Source of the DNA: Candidatus Litorirhabdus singularis
GTDB lineage: Bacteria > Pseudomonadota > Gammaproteobacteria > Pseudomonadales > Halieaceae
Assembly: GCF_026262625.1 (NCBI RefSeq)
Contig: NZ_SHNN01000001.1
Span: 1,302,001-1,366,000, forward strand
Direction of reading: 5' to 3'
Length of the DNA: 64,000 bases
Position 1 is the stretch's first letter. Each line of letters begins with the position of its first letter. The position numbers were made by a program, and so were the translations under genes. The notes beneath the pieces were generated by a model. The model was not told where the DNA came from and made no database searches. It saw nothing but the letters and a program-made list of their open reading frames with translations. Below, in pieces: positions 9,181-18,036 of this stretch.

Positions 9181-10670
9181 GGCTCCGCCCCCGTCAGCGT
9201 AGTGAAAAATGGCGTTGCGCCCATGTTTTCAAGGCAGGAGGTATCGAGTTCGCCAGCCACTGCTGTGCTGATAAAGTCAGCGATCAGTTCGGGTACGCAG
9301 CCGCGTCCGCTGACGTTGTGACCTTCTCCGGGCACGACCAGGTGGAGACCGGAAGCATATTGTTGGACAGCCAGTTCGCCATAGCGCGGCGGTGTCACCG
9401 GGTCGTATTGGCCGGATAACAGGAGCACAGGTGTTGTGCTGGTGAAACGGCTGTGAAAATCTTCAGCGACGGTTCCATGTGGCCACAATGCACATTGTTG
9501 ACGTGCCAGAGTGATTAACGAGTCTCCCATCAGCGTATCTCTGGGCGCAATCTCCGTCGGATAAAAAGGGACTTCTTCCGCACACATCACGGAGGTCTCC
9601 AAACCAGCGTAAATGCTCTGATTCAGCTCCTGTAATATCATTAGGGCCAGTGCGCCCAGCCGCTCATAATCTTTACTATGCGCCGCCTCGTGCACCAATA
9701 ATGGCAGCAGCGCGCGGTTTTCCGAGGAATAGGCGAGGATGCGCAGTGCCAGTGTCAGCAGCTGGCGATTGAAAATCAGCTCTTGGCTGGTCCCACTGGC
9801 TGGCAGCGGCACGGTAATCGTTACAGGGTGCTCTGCCACCTGCTGGCGTAAGTTTTGATAGCTGGCGCTCAGATCGGGAAAGCGTTGCGTGCAGTCCGAA
9901 TCCTGGTGGCAGGCGGAAAACGTTTCATTGAGGGCCTGTTCCAGGTTGGTATCGTGCTCTAGTCCCAAAATTAGTTCGCTGGGGACTACCCCGTCAAGAA
10001 TCACACTGCGAACGTGCTGCGGATACTGGCGCAGGTATTGTTGGGCAACGCGCGTGCCGTAGGAAACTCCTAGCAGATTGATCTGCTGGTAACCCAGGCT
10101 GGCGCGCACCTGGTCAAAGTCAGATACGGCAATGGCGGTCGTGTAAAAGCGGGGGTCGGCGTCCAGTTGTGCCAGGCACTCTGCGGTGAAGCGTTCGAGC
10201 TCGCCGGGCGCGGGTGTTTGCAGCATGGCGTTAATGTCTTCAGGTGGCGGGCAGCGCAATGGGTTAGAGCCGCCAGTGCCGCGCTGGTCGATCAGTATTA
10301 CATCGCGATCCGCTGCTGCCTGCTGCAGCGCCTGCATGGCGGCGGGGAACGCGGTGATCGCCGCCTGGCCAGGACCCCCGGCGAAAAAGAACACCGGATC
10401 GGCCGCGGGTTCGTTGCTACGTGATCGGATAATAGCCACGTTAAGAGGTATCTGGCGGCCTTCAGGCAGTGCGGGATTCTCAGCGACCAGCAGCGTGCCG
10501 CACTGTGCACGCTGTGCGATCAGTCCTTTGGCGGCGCTGAGTTGACAGGCTTCCAGTGGCAGTGTGGCTGCAGTGGAGAGCGTGGCGGTACCGGTGAGCA
10601 GTAATGCCACAATGGCAGCAACGCTTTGCACATAGCGCGCCCCGTTAACGCGCGTTAGCAGCTTGGACAA
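9177..10670 (-). CDS. Secreted alpha/beta hydrolase, S33 tripeptidyl-aminopeptidase-like
   Basis: This 497-residue alpha/beta hydrolase resembles TAP/proline-iminopeptidase family (S33) exopeptidases. An N-terminal hydrophobic stretch ending near residues 33-36 (STAA) looks like a signal peptide, so it probably acts in the periplasm or outside the cell. The oxyanion block GGPGQ is at 98-102, DQRGTGGS at 128-135 and the nucleophile S203 lies in GVSYGTR. The catalytic Asp is in SGQYDPVTPP and the His in GEGHNV, within a TAP-like C-terminal domain. It is the first gene of the peptidase-ATPase-permease operon, joined to the ATPase by a four-base overlap. The coupling suggests it processes something the ABC exporter moves; esterase activity remains possible. 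Confidence 0.87.
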   Translation of the reverse strand: MSKLLTRVNGARYVQSVAAIVALLLTGTATLSTAATLPLEACQLSAAKGLIAQRAQCGTLLVAENPALPEGRQIPLNVAIIRSRSNEPAADPVFFFAGGPGQAAITAFPAAMQALQQAAADRDVILIDQRGTGGSNPLRCPPPEDINAMLQTPAPGELERFTAECLAQLDADPRFYTTAIAVSDFDQVRASLGYQQINLLGVSYGTRVAQQYLRQYPQHVRSVILDGVVPSELILGLEHDTNLEQALNETFSACHQDSDCTQRFPDLSASYQNLRQQVAEHPVTITVPLPASGTSQELIFNRQLLTLALRILAYSSENRALLPLLVHEAAHSKDYERLGALALMILQELNQSIYAGLETSVMCAEEVPFYPTEIAPRDTLMGDSLITLARQQCALWPHGTVAEDFHSRFTSTTPVLLLSGQYDPVTPPRYGELAVQQYASGLHLVVPGEGHNVSGRGCVPELIADFISTAVAGELDTSCLENMGATPFFTTLTGAEP

Positions 10671-10711
10671 GGCAGTAGTAGAGGAGCGGAGCAGGGTGCT
10701 CTTGAAGGATT

Positions 10712-11587
10712 TCAGACGGTTAGTAGTCTGCGCAGCAGACCGTCCTCGCGCTTATGGCGTTCGCGATAACGTAGCAGATCGCCCAGCATTTCTTCGATAT
10801 CATCAGCAACCTGCTGGCGCAGGGTGTGCAGCTGCTTCTTGCCGAGTTTTTTACCGCGGTAGGCGCTTAGATCAACCGCTTCGCCAAACTGGATGTAACA
10901 GCGCTGCGGTTTGGGGAAGAGCGAGCCGAGGGCACCCAATGGCACGGGGGGCAGCATGTCTGGACGGGTGTTTTCATTGAAGACACCGAGCTGCGTTAAG
11001 AGTTTCCCGAGCGCTGTATCGGGCAGGTCCTCGCCCTCTACCAGATGGCTGTAAAATTCGTCAGGTCCCACCATGGCAAACGGCATAATGCGGTAGCCGT
11101 GGTAGGCCGCCATTCTGACGAAGCCCAGACGTTGCTTCCAGAGCAGGGTGTAGCGCTCGGCTTCAGTTTTGGTGGCCTCATGTGCTCCGCCCGGGAATAC
11201 CAGTAGGTCTTCGCCAGCATCCATTAACGCCGCGCAGACATCGGGGTGCCCAATCACGGCACCGCGGCGCAGAAGAAACTCTTCACTGGCAGAGTTCCAG
11301 AGGAATTTGTCACCCAGCGGACGCAGAAAGCGGCCCATTTGACGCAGCATAGTCGGTGCCAGAATGGCGCCATCAAACGCAAACAGCGCATGGTTACCGA
11401 TAAACAGACAGGGCTGCTCAGGCACATTCTCTGTGTTTACCAGAGTGGGTTTGAACAGGCGTTGCACAATCCGGTAGATAACCGCGTCCAGCCTGTCATC
11501 GGGGGCGGCAATGGCCAGCGCCCTCTCGATATGCAGTGCGAGATTGGCATCATCGAAGGGCTGATTGTCCTGATCAAATATACTCAT
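10712..11587 (-). CDS. Lysophospholipid acyltransferase-family protein (DAGAT/MGAT-like)
   Basis: This 291-residue acyltransferase belongs to the membrane-associated glycerolipid acyltransferase superfamily. The catalytic block is GNHALFAFDG with H66 and D72, an H-x5-D spacing as in the DAGAT/phytyl-ester-synthase-like branch rather than the H-x4-D of PlsC. The second block, FPGGAHE, is at 131-137. There is no long hydrophobic segment, so membrane association is probably peripheral. It lies upstream of the peptidase-ABC operon on the same strand, about 40 bases away, and could be co-transcribed. Acceptor and acyl donor are unknown. Confidence 0.82.
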   Translation of the reverse strand: MSIFDQDNQPFDDANLALHIERALAIAAPDDRLDAVIYRIVQRLFKPTLVNTENVPEQPCLFIGNHALFAFDGAILAPTMLRQMGRFLRPLGDKFLWNSASEEFLLRRGAVIGHPDVCAALMDAGEDLLVFPGGAHEATKTEAERYTLLWKQRLGFVRMAAYHGYRIMPFAMVGPDEFYSHLVEGEDLPDTALGKLLTQLGVFNENTRPDMLPPVPLGALGSLFPKPQRCYIQFGEAVDLSAYRGKKLGKKQLHTLRQQVADDIEEMLGDLLRYRERHKREDGLLRRLLTV

Positions 11588-11664
11588 GCGGATCCCGTCA
11601 GTAGAGGGGCATGATTATAGCGTTTATTGGGCGCCTGCGTAGCGGCAATCGCCCAGTTCAGCGG

Positions 11665-12192
11665 TTACAGGACTTTTTCGATCGCTGCCTGAAGCGACTC
11701 GCTTTCGGGTTTGGTATTGCTGCCAAAATGCTCGACGACCTGACCCTGGGCATTAATCAGATATTTGTTAAAATTCCAGCTCGGTGCACGAGTTTGGCGG
11801 GCCAGTTCCTGAAACACCGGGTTGGCGTTCTCTCCGCGCACGTGACTGGGTGCCAGCATGGTAAAGGTCACGCCAAAATTGACGAAGCAGATATCAGCAG
11901 CCTTGGCTTCATCATCGTCTTCCTGCTTGAAATCGTCGCTGGCGAAGCCAACCACTACCAGTCCTTGCTCTTTATACTTTTGGTAGACGGCTTCCAGCCC
12001 CTTGAACTGAGGCGTGTAGCCACAGTGGCTGGCGGTATTGATCACCAGCATGGGCTTACCCTCAAAGGCGCTGCACAAATTAACTTCGGCTTTGGAATGC
12101 AGTTGGCGCATAGAGTGATCGAGGTAGTCAGGACAGGCAGCCTGGACAGACAGGCTACCGATAAAAAGGACAAGGGCTAGGGGAATTCTCAT
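11665..12192 (-). CDS. Periplasmic glutathione peroxidase-like peroxidase
   Basis: This 175-residue thioredoxin-fold peroxidase reduces hydroperoxides using thiols. The first 18 or so residues form a signal peptide ending SVQA-A, so it is likely periplasmic. The peroxidatic Cys is C57 in NTASHCGYT, where animal enzymes have selenocysteine, and W139-N140 in SWNFNKYLI provides two more tetrad residues. The usual NQFGGQEP segment is altered to SDDFKQEDDD, so the catalytic Gln is tentatively Q90. An export signal is less common than the cytosolic form in this family. It is transcribed divergently from the Cys-rich/photolyase pair. Confidence 0.88.
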   Translation of the reverse strand: MRIPLALVLFIGSLSVQAACPDYLDHSMRQLHSKAEVNLCSAFEGKPMLVINTASHCGYTPQFKGLEAVYQKYKEQGLVVVGFASDDFKQEDDDEAKAADICFVNFGVTFTMLAPSHVRGENANPVFQELARQTRAPSWNFNKYLINAQGQVVEHFGSNTKPESESLQAAIEKVL

Positions 12193-12379
12193 GACTGTGG
12201 GCTCCGCGGTTGAATCGACAAATTATTTGATCGCTATTTGCTAGTATACGCGGCTGATACAGTTTGGATTGCCCTCCCTTCAGGCATGTGAACTCGTTGC
12301 AAATCTTGATTGGTGTTTTTGGCTGCTCCAATTTGCTCTGGTTTGCGTACAAAGGGGCTTAGCCGCAGCAGGAATGATC

Positions 12380-12547
12380 ATGAAAGATAACAGCTCCACT
12401 ACCGTCGAGCAGGCCGGTTCTTTGCAGCCCGGCCAAAATGGCGTAGCCCACGACGTGGCAATACCGGCCGGTTTGCCCTGCAGAGGCTGTACCTCGGACT
12501 GTGCCTTGCGCGCTGTCTGTCAGGGCAAACCCTGGCGTACCTGCTGA
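12380..12547 (+). CDS. 55-residue Cys-rich protein upstream of photolyase
   Basis: I do not recognise this family. The ATG at 12380 has AGGA six bases upstream, better spaced than the ATG at 12374. Its stop codon overlaps the photolyase start by one base (TGATG), which supports real translation and coupling. The N-terminal half is polar and unremarkable. The C-terminal half has C34-x2-C37-x3-C41-x5-C47 and a final C55, a pattern suited to a metal or iron-sulfur site. It could be a photolyase partner, a redox protein or a regulatory leader; no function is assigned. Confidence 0.6.
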   Translation: MKDNSSTTVEQAGSLQPGQNGVAHDVAIPAGLPCRGCTSDCALRAVCQGKPWRTC

Positions 12548-13992
12548 TGAGTGACGCACAAGCGCCGCTCATCGTATGGTTTCGCGATGACTTGAGGCTG
12601 ATGGATCTGCCCGCTTTGGCCGCTGCCGCCGCCAGCGATCAGCCGCTGATATGTTGTTACATTTATGACACTGAGAGTGCTGGTTTACGAGCGCCCGGGG
12701 GTGCCAGTTGCTGGTGGCTGCATCACAGTCTGCTAGCGTTGCGCGCGCAGTTGCAGGGTCTTGGCGGTGAGTTGATATTGCGGCAGGGCAAGAGCGTCGA
12801 CGTGTTGATGGAAATCGCGGCGCAGACTGGCGCTAATGGAATCGTGTGCACGCGGGCCTACGAGCCGGCGCAAATAGGTTTGGAGGTTGAGCTAGCGCGT
12901 CGTGCGGATGATGAGGGTTTGACGTGTCGGCGTTATCCCGGTCAGTTGTTGTTTGAGCCGGAGGCTGTGGCCACCGGCCAGGGCACGCCATTCCGCGTAT
13001 TTACCCCGTTTTGGAAAGCTTGTCGGCGTCTGGTGGAGCCAGCATTTCCGGTGCCGGCACCGACGACTTTGAGATTCTACGCGGGAGACTGCACCACTGA
13101 GCCTTTGTCCAGTTTGCAGTTGGCGCCCCAGGCGCCCGATTGGGCGCAGGGCTGGGAAAGTCTGTGGCAGCCAGGTACCGCTGGCGCACAGCAGCGTCTG
13201 GGAGAGTTTTTACGTGAGACGGTCGAGGACTATGCCGCCGGCAGGGATTTTCCAGGTCTGGGGGCGACATCACGACTGTCTGCGCATTTGCACTTCGGTG
13301 AAATCTCAGCGCGCAGTGTTTGGCATGCGGCACAGCAACAGGCACGGGAGAGGCCGGAATTAGGTCCCCAGATAGACAAATTTCTGGCCGAGCTGGGTTG
13401 GCGTGAGTTTAATCGCCACCTGTTGTTCCACTACCCGCAAATTGTCTCGCAGCCATTCAGTCCGCGTTTTTCTGCGTTTCCCTGGCAGTCACATCCGCAG
13501 GCGTTGCTGGCCTGGCAGCGTGGTCAAACCGGTTATCCGATAGTCGATGCGGGTATGCGCGAGTTGTGGCAGACCGGGGTCATGCACAACCGGGTCAGAA
13601 TGATCGTGGCATCCTTTCTCAGTAAACACTTGCTGATCGATTGGCGCGACGGCGAAGCGTGGTTCTGGGATACGCTGGTTGACGCTGATCTTGCCAACAA
13701 CGTTGGCGGCTGGCAGTGGGTGGCGGGCAGTGGTGCAGATGCCTCACCTTACTTCAGGGTCTTTAACCCGACTCTGCAGAGCGCCAAATTTGATAAGGCC
13801 GGGGACTACGTACGGCGCTGGGTCCCCGAGTTGGCAGAATTACCCGCCAAGTACCTGCATGAGCCTGCGGAGGCGCCTCCTGAGGTGCTGGAGGCAGCCG
13901 GCGTAGAACTGGGGGCGACCTATCCGAAGCCGCTGGTAGAGCACCGCTTTGCGCGGCAGCGGGCGCTGGATGCCTATGCCGCGCTGACCTGA
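12547..13992 (+). CDS. phrB: Deoxyribodipyrimidine photolyase (class I, cryptochrome/photolyase family)
   Basis: This 481-residue flavoprotein repairs UV-induced pyrimidine dimers with blue light. The N-terminal antenna domain begins IVWFRDDLRL. The C-terminal FAD domain carries conserved blocks LGWREFNRHLLFHYP, YPIVDAGMRELWQTG, MHNRVRM and NVGGWQWVAGSGADASPYFRVFNP. The Asn and Trp-rich FAD site therefore appears intact. The blocks fit CPD photolyases rather than 6-4 or DASH types. Its start overlaps the stop of the small Cys-rich gene, so the two form a coupled pair. It converges on the GntP permease gene with 13 bases between them. Confidence 0.95.
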   Translation: MSDAQAPLIVWFRDDLRLMDLPALAAAAASDQPLICCYIYDTESAGLRAPGGASCWWLHHSLLALRAQLQGLGGELILRQGKSVDVLMEIAAQTGANGIVCTRAYEPAQIGLEVELARRADDEGLTCRRYPGQLLFEPEAVATGQGTPFRVFTPFWKACRRLVEPAFPVPAPTTLRFYAGDCTTEPLSSLQLAPQAPDWAQGWESLWQPGTAGAQQRLGEFLRETVEDYAAGRDFPGLGATSRLSAHLHFGEISARSVWHAAQQQARERPELGPQIDKFLAELGWREFNRHLLFHYPQIVSQPFSPRFSAFPWQSHPQALLAWQRGQTGYPIVDAGMRELWQTGVMHNRVRMIVASFLSKHLLIDWRDGEAWFWDTLVDADLANNVGGWQWVAGSGADASPYFRVFNPTLQSAKFDKAGDYVRRWVPELAELPAKYLHEPAEAPPEVLEAAGVELGATYPKPLVEHRFARQRALDAYAALT

Positions 13993-14005
13993 TTGCCAAT
14001 GACAG

Positions 14006-15307
14006 TTAGATCCACTGCATCAGCGTCACCGCCAAGATCAGGCCAATGGTCGGCACCACCACAGTCAGAGCGGCGATCGGCCAGTAGGCGCTTTGATGGG
14101 TTTCGCCACAAATAGCCCGCACGGTGGTGACGACATAGCCATTGTGGGGCAGTGAATCGAGCGCGCCGGAAGCAATGGATGAAATGCGATGCAACTGGTC
14201 AGGGTTGACGCCGACGTCAGTGTAATAGGGCGCCAGTACCGGTAGTGCTATAGACAGTCCGCCGGATGCTGAACCGGTCAAGCCCGCGATTACGGTGACG
14301 GCTATGGCGGCGCCGATCAGCTCGTTGCCGGGAATGCCTGTCATCGCCTCAACAGCGACCGCAAATGCGGGCGAGGCCTTGGCGACGGTGCCAAAGCCAA
14401 CCACGGCGGCGGTGTTACCAATGGCAATTAATGCGCCACTGGTGCCCTCATTGACGGCGCCAGACAGGTCGTGGAAATGACGCCAGTTGATCACCATGAT
14501 ACTGATGCAGCCGCCACCCAGTGCGAGAATTAGCGCGTACTGGGCATAGGCCTCATGAAAGAAAAATGAAACCAGCAGCACCACCAACAGCGGCAGTAAT
14601 CCGCTGGCGGGATGCGGGTAGTCGCGCTCGGGTATTTCGGGATCACTCAGGCGGTGCTCAAAATGCTCCCCATTGGCCACTGCCCGTCCAATCATGCGGC
14701 GCAGCCACCAAAAGCCGAATGCCGCCATAAAGGCGGCAACAATAAAGCTGACTTCCCAGGCGGCATAGGGTGAAGTCCCGAGATATTTGATGGGAATCCA
14801 GTTCTGGATCTCTGGCGATCCTGCGGTCGTCATCGTAAATGTCACCGAGCCGAATGCCAGCGCCGCAGGAATGAAGCGACGTGGGAGATTGGCATCCTTG
14901 AACAGACTCAAAGCCATGGGAAAAACCGAGAAGGCGACGATAAAAACGCTGACGCCGCCATAAGTAAGAATCGCGCACGCCATGACCACCGCCGCGACCG
15001 CGTGTTGCATTCCCAGTTTATTGACGATCCAGCGCGCCAGACTATCGGCTGAGCCGGTGTCTTCCATGAACTTGCCGAACAGGCTGCCGAGCAGAAACAT
15101 CAAGAACCAGGCGCCGACGAAACCGGCAAAGCCGTCCATGTAGGTGGTTACAAAGGCGATGCCGTCGCCGCTGGGCAGGACTGGAATGTTGCCACTAAAA
15201 GCAATCAGTAGCGCACACAGTGGTGCCGCTATAAACAGGTTCCAGCCACGCAGGGCCAGTACCGTTAGCAGCGCGAGGCTGCCAACCAGTCCAATCATGC
15301 TGATCAT
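14006..15307 (-). CDS. GntP-family permease
   Basis: This 433-residue multi-pass inner-membrane protein of the GntP gluconate/hydroxy-acid permease family has about twelve hydrophobic segments. Family landmarks include CAILTYGGVSVFIVAFSVFPM near 110-130 (a Gly-rich re-entrant region) and GLTGSASGGLSIALPVL in the C-terminal half. GntP members move gluconate, 3-hydroxybutyrate, glycerate or similar organic acids with H+. No sugar-acid kinase or dehydrogenase is beside it, so the substrate is open. It is transcribed divergently from the GCS2 ligase gene across a 252-base gap. Confidence 0.85.
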   Translation of the reverse strand: MISMIGLVGSLALLTVLALRGWNLFIAAPLCALLIAFSGNIPVLPSGDGIAFVTTYMDGFAGFVGAWFLMFLLGSLFGKFMEDTGSADSLARWIVNKLGMQHAVAAVVMACAILTYGGVSVFIVAFSVFPMALSLFKDANLPRRFIPAALAFGSVTFTMTTAGSPEIQNWIPIKYLGTSPYAAWEVSFIVAAFMAAFGFWWLRRMIGRAVANGEHFEHRLSDPEIPERDYPHPASGLLPLLVVLLVSFFFHEAYAQYALILALGGGCISIMVINWRHFHDLSGAVNEGTSGALIAIGNTAAVVGFGTVAKASPAFAVAVEAMTGIPGNELIGAAIAVTVIAGLTGSASGGLSIALPVLAPYYTDVGVNPDQLHRISSIASGALDSLPHNGYVVTTVRAICGETHQSAYWPIAALTVVVPTIGLILAVTLMQWI

Positions 15308-15559
15308 TATGTTCTCCGCAGTGTTTGATGACGGTGTCCAATGTCTGTGTCAGCTGTGTCGCTATTGATGACTTAAGGTCTAGCTACGGTCTAGTTATTG
15401 TGTATTCAGCTGGCAGACTGTTGCCGGCTGTGAATATAACAACGAAGAACGCGGTATAGCCACTGTTTATGTTGTGTCACGTATTCTTGATCTAAGCGAT
15501 TGCTTGAATTGATACTAACGCTTTATTCTAGCGATTTAAGATAGCGAAATCGGTGGCAG
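15308..15559. promoter_or_regulatory. Divergent intergenic region, GntP permease / GCS2 cassette
   Basis: These 252 bases separate two divergent genes and must hold the promoter of the plus-strand five-gene cassette and probably that of the permease. I see AT-rich stretches at 15390-15420 and 15480-15545 but no convincing paired -35/-10 boxes, operator palindrome or riboswitch. Confidence 0.4.
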
Positions 15560-17026
15560 ATGGGCGACGCGATATACAAGGATTCTTTCAGCCCCAGCGA
15601 GCGAGCAGAGTTTGCGCGGCGCTTGCAGGTGCAGTTGACGTCCCTGCGAGAGCTGCTAAAGAGCCCGCCGCTTAACGTCAGGGCTCCGAGCTTTGGTGCT
15701 GAGCTGGAGCTGTATCTGGTCGATAGTGATTATGCCCCAGCGGCGATCAGTGAAACTTTGCTAAAGCAGATGGCCAATCCGCAGCTGACGCCAGAGCTGA
15801 ACCGTTACAATCTCGAATTCAATATGACGCCGGTGTCGGCGCAGGGTCACCCATTCGCAGCCATGGAACGGGAGTTGCGCCAGCTCATGCAGCGATTGCA
15901 GGAAGAGGCGCGCGCGCTGGACTGTAATATTTTGCCGATTGGTATATTGCCGACACTGCAGCAGGCGCACTTGAGTCAGGATTATATGTCTGACCGACCG
16001 CGTTATCACGCTCTTAATCGTGGCATCAATGCGCTACGTGGCGCCGACTACGACATTCATATAGACGGAGAAGACCCACTCTCGTTGCGCGGCGAGGGCG
16101 TCACAGTAGAGGGCGCCAATACCTCTTTTCAGGTGCATCTACGGGTGCCGGCTGCGGACTTTGCCAAATGGTTCAACGCGGCGCAGCTGACCGCACCACT
16201 GGTGCTGGCGTTGGGGGCCAACTCTCCGCTGATTGCCGGGCACCGGCTCTGGCAGGAGTCGCGTATTGCCCTGTTCAAGCAGAGTGTCGATTACCGTCAG
16301 CACGATAACCCCGGCTGGCGTGAGCCGGCGCGGGTGTCTTTTGGTCATGGCTGGGTTCGCGAGGGCGCTTGGGAACTGTTCGCCGAGAACGTCGCCTTGT
16401 ATCCGCCGTTGATCCCGGCCTTGTTTCCGGAGCAGCAGCAACAGCAATCCGGCCCCATGTTCTCTGAGTTGCGCTTACACCACGGCACAATTTGGCCCTG
16501 GAACCGTCCGGTATATGATCACCATGATGGCGGCCATTTACGCATCGAATTTCGATCCTTGCCGGCGGGGCCGACTATTACCGATATGTTGGCCAATGCG
16601 GCGTTATCAATTGGTTGGGCAGTGGGCCTGCAAGATCGTATTGACAGTTATATGGCCGGCCTGCCGTTTCGCTTTGCTGAATACAATTTCTACCGTGCGG
16701 CTCAGTTTGGACTAGACGCGGAGTTGATTTGGCCGCGAGCGGGTGGTGTGGGCCTGGAGCTGCGTCCGATCACCGAATTGATTCGGGAATTACTGCCGCT
16801 GGCCGCTGTTGGTACCGCCGAGCTGGGTGTTACTAGTGGCGATACGGAACATCTCTGGGAGGTTCTGCAGCAACGTTTGGCGATGAAGAGTAACGGTGCA
16901 AGTTGGCAGTTGCGGCGTTTTGCCGCGCATCGGCAGACGCTACCGGTCGCAGAATCCTGTGCCGCCATGCTGGCTGAATACGTTGAAAACGTGATGGTGG
17001 GTGCACCGGTGGCAACCTGGTGCTGA
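15560..17026 (+). CDS. Glutamate-cysteine ligase family 2 (GCS2) carboxylate-amine ligase
   Basis: This 488-residue ATP-dependent ligase belongs to the GCS2 superfamily (glutamate-cysteine ligase/YbdK type), which joins a gamma-carboxylate to an amine. GAELELYLVD near 46-55 carries the family's metal-binding Glu residues, and LNRYNLEFN near 80-88 and the GANTSFQVHL block are also typical. No gshB follows. Instead the next gene, starting seven bases inside this one, encodes an amide-cleaving M14 family protein. A glutathione role is therefore uncertain, and the pair may build and cleave a different gamma-glutamyl or aspartyl amide. It is the first gene of a five-gene plus-strand cassette. Confidence 0.85.
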   Translation: MGDAIYKDSFSPSERAEFARRLQVQLTSLRELLKSPPLNVRAPSFGAELELYLVDSDYAPAAISETLLKQMANPQLTPELNRYNLEFNMTPVSAQGHPFAAMERELRQLMQRLQEEARALDCNILPIGILPTLQQAHLSQDYMSDRPRYHALNRGINALRGADYDIHIDGEDPLSLRGEGVTVEGANTSFQVHLRVPAADFAKWFNAAQLTAPLVLALGANSPLIAGHRLWQESRIALFKQSVDYRQHDNPGWREPARVSFGHGWVREGAWELFAENVALYPPLIPALFPEQQQQQSGPMFSELRLHHGTIWPWNRPVYDHHDGGHLRIEFRSLPAGPTITDMLANAALSIGWAVGLQDRIDSYMAGLPFRFAEYNFYRAAQFGLDAELIWPRAGGVGLELRPITELIRELLPLAAVGTAELGVTSGDTEHLWEVLQQRLAMKSNGASWQLRRFAAHRQTLPVAESCAAMLAEYVENVMVGAPVATWC

Positions 17027-18036
17027 CGGTATGGGAACAGCCTTCAGCGGCAGCGGTAGCACCACGGGTCAGCGATTTCTTGTGCGACCTGCCGGGCCCT
17101 GTCGCTATTCATCTGCACGGTCATGACCGAAGCCGCTGCAGGGTTCTGGTTACACTGTTGCATGGTAATGAGCCCTCTGGATTGGAGGCGGTGCACCAGT
17201 GGTTGCGCAGCGGTAAGCAGCCCGCTGTCGATACAGTCTTCATCATTGCTTCCGTTGCCGCTGCGCGCACCGAACCTTTATTTTATTTCCGCCAGTTGCC
17301 AGGCAAGCGTGATCTGAATCGCTGCTTCTCCCCGCCCTATACCGACAACGAAGGCTTGTTGGCGCAAGCCATCTTGCAGCATATCGATCAGTGTCAGCCG
17401 GAGGCAGTGATTGATATACATAATACCTCTGGCTCCAGTCATGGCTTTGCCGTGGCAACCAGTGATACTCCCGCAGCGCGCTGTTTGGTGGGGTTGTTCG
17501 TGGATTACCTGATTATCACTGACTTGCAGTTGGGCTCGTTGATGGAGCAGCCGTTGGCATGCCCGGTAGTGACCATCGAAGCGGGCGGGGCGCTTGATGA
17601 TGCGGCAGATTTTGTTGCCAGTGCCGGGCTGGGTCGGTACTTGATGGCGCCACATGTGTTTGCAGAGGAGCGTCCGCTGACCTTGTTCCAGCATCCCTAC
17701 CGGCTGGAATTGTTGCAACATTCGCGTATTGATTATGCCGATCATGGCTTGCGCGATCGTGATGTGACGATACGCAAAGACATAGAGCGCTATAACTTTG
17801 CCGCCCTCGAAGCTGGCGCGGCCCTGGGCTGGCTGGGCGAAGAGGGTCTGACGCATCTGCAAGTGGTGGCAGGGGATTGCAGCCACCCGGTAGAGGAGTT
17901 CTTCCAGGTGCGCGATGGTATACTCTCTGCACGCAGTCGCCTGCACCTGTTTATGGCGACCACGCGCGCCGATATCGCCGCATCAGATTGTCTGTTTTAT
18001 TTTGTCACGGAGCCCGTTCCCGTCAGTGAAAGTTAA
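17020..18036 (+). CDS. Succinylglutamate desuccinylase/aspartoacylase family (M14) zinc hydrolase
   Basis: This 338-residue zinc amidohydrolase carries the whole expected active site: H48 and E51 in LLHGNEPSG, H134 in IDIHNTSG, the substrate-carboxylate block GKRDLNR (95-101) and catalytic E187 in VTIEAGGAL. The family removes acyl groups from N-acyl amino acids such as N-succinylglutamate or N-acetylaspartate. It starts at GTG 17020, overlapping the ligase stop by seven bases, and its own stop overlaps the next start by one base. No arginine-catabolism (ast) genes are near, so AstE function is unlikely; the substrate may be the product of the adjacent ligase. Confidence 0.85.
   Translation: MLTVWEQPSAAAVAPRVSDFLCDLPGPVAIHLHGHDRSRCRVLVTLLHGNEPSGLEAVHQWLRSGKQPAVDTVFIIASVAAARTEPLFYFRQLPGKRDLNRCFSPPYTDNEGLLAQAILQHIDQCQPEAVIDIHNTSGSSHGFAVATSDTPAARCLVGLFVDYLIITDLQLGSLMEQPLACPVVTIEAGGALDDAADFVASAGLGRYLMAPHVFAEERPLTLFQHPYRLELLQHSRIDYADHGLRDRDVTIRKDIERYNFAALEAGAALGWLGEEGLTHLQVVAGDCSHPVEEFFQVRDGILSARSRLHLFMATTRADIAASDCLFYFVTEPVPVSES

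Noticed and set aside
12193-12379. Possible extra coding frames in the gap before the Cys-rich gene
   Set aside because: The frames lack ribosome sites and recognisable sequence; the gap is better read as a divergent promoter region.
17278-17946. 222-codon open frame on the minus strand
   Set aside because: Antisense to the M14 hydrolase, whose whole active site is intact; the minus-strand frame shows no domain and no ribosome site.
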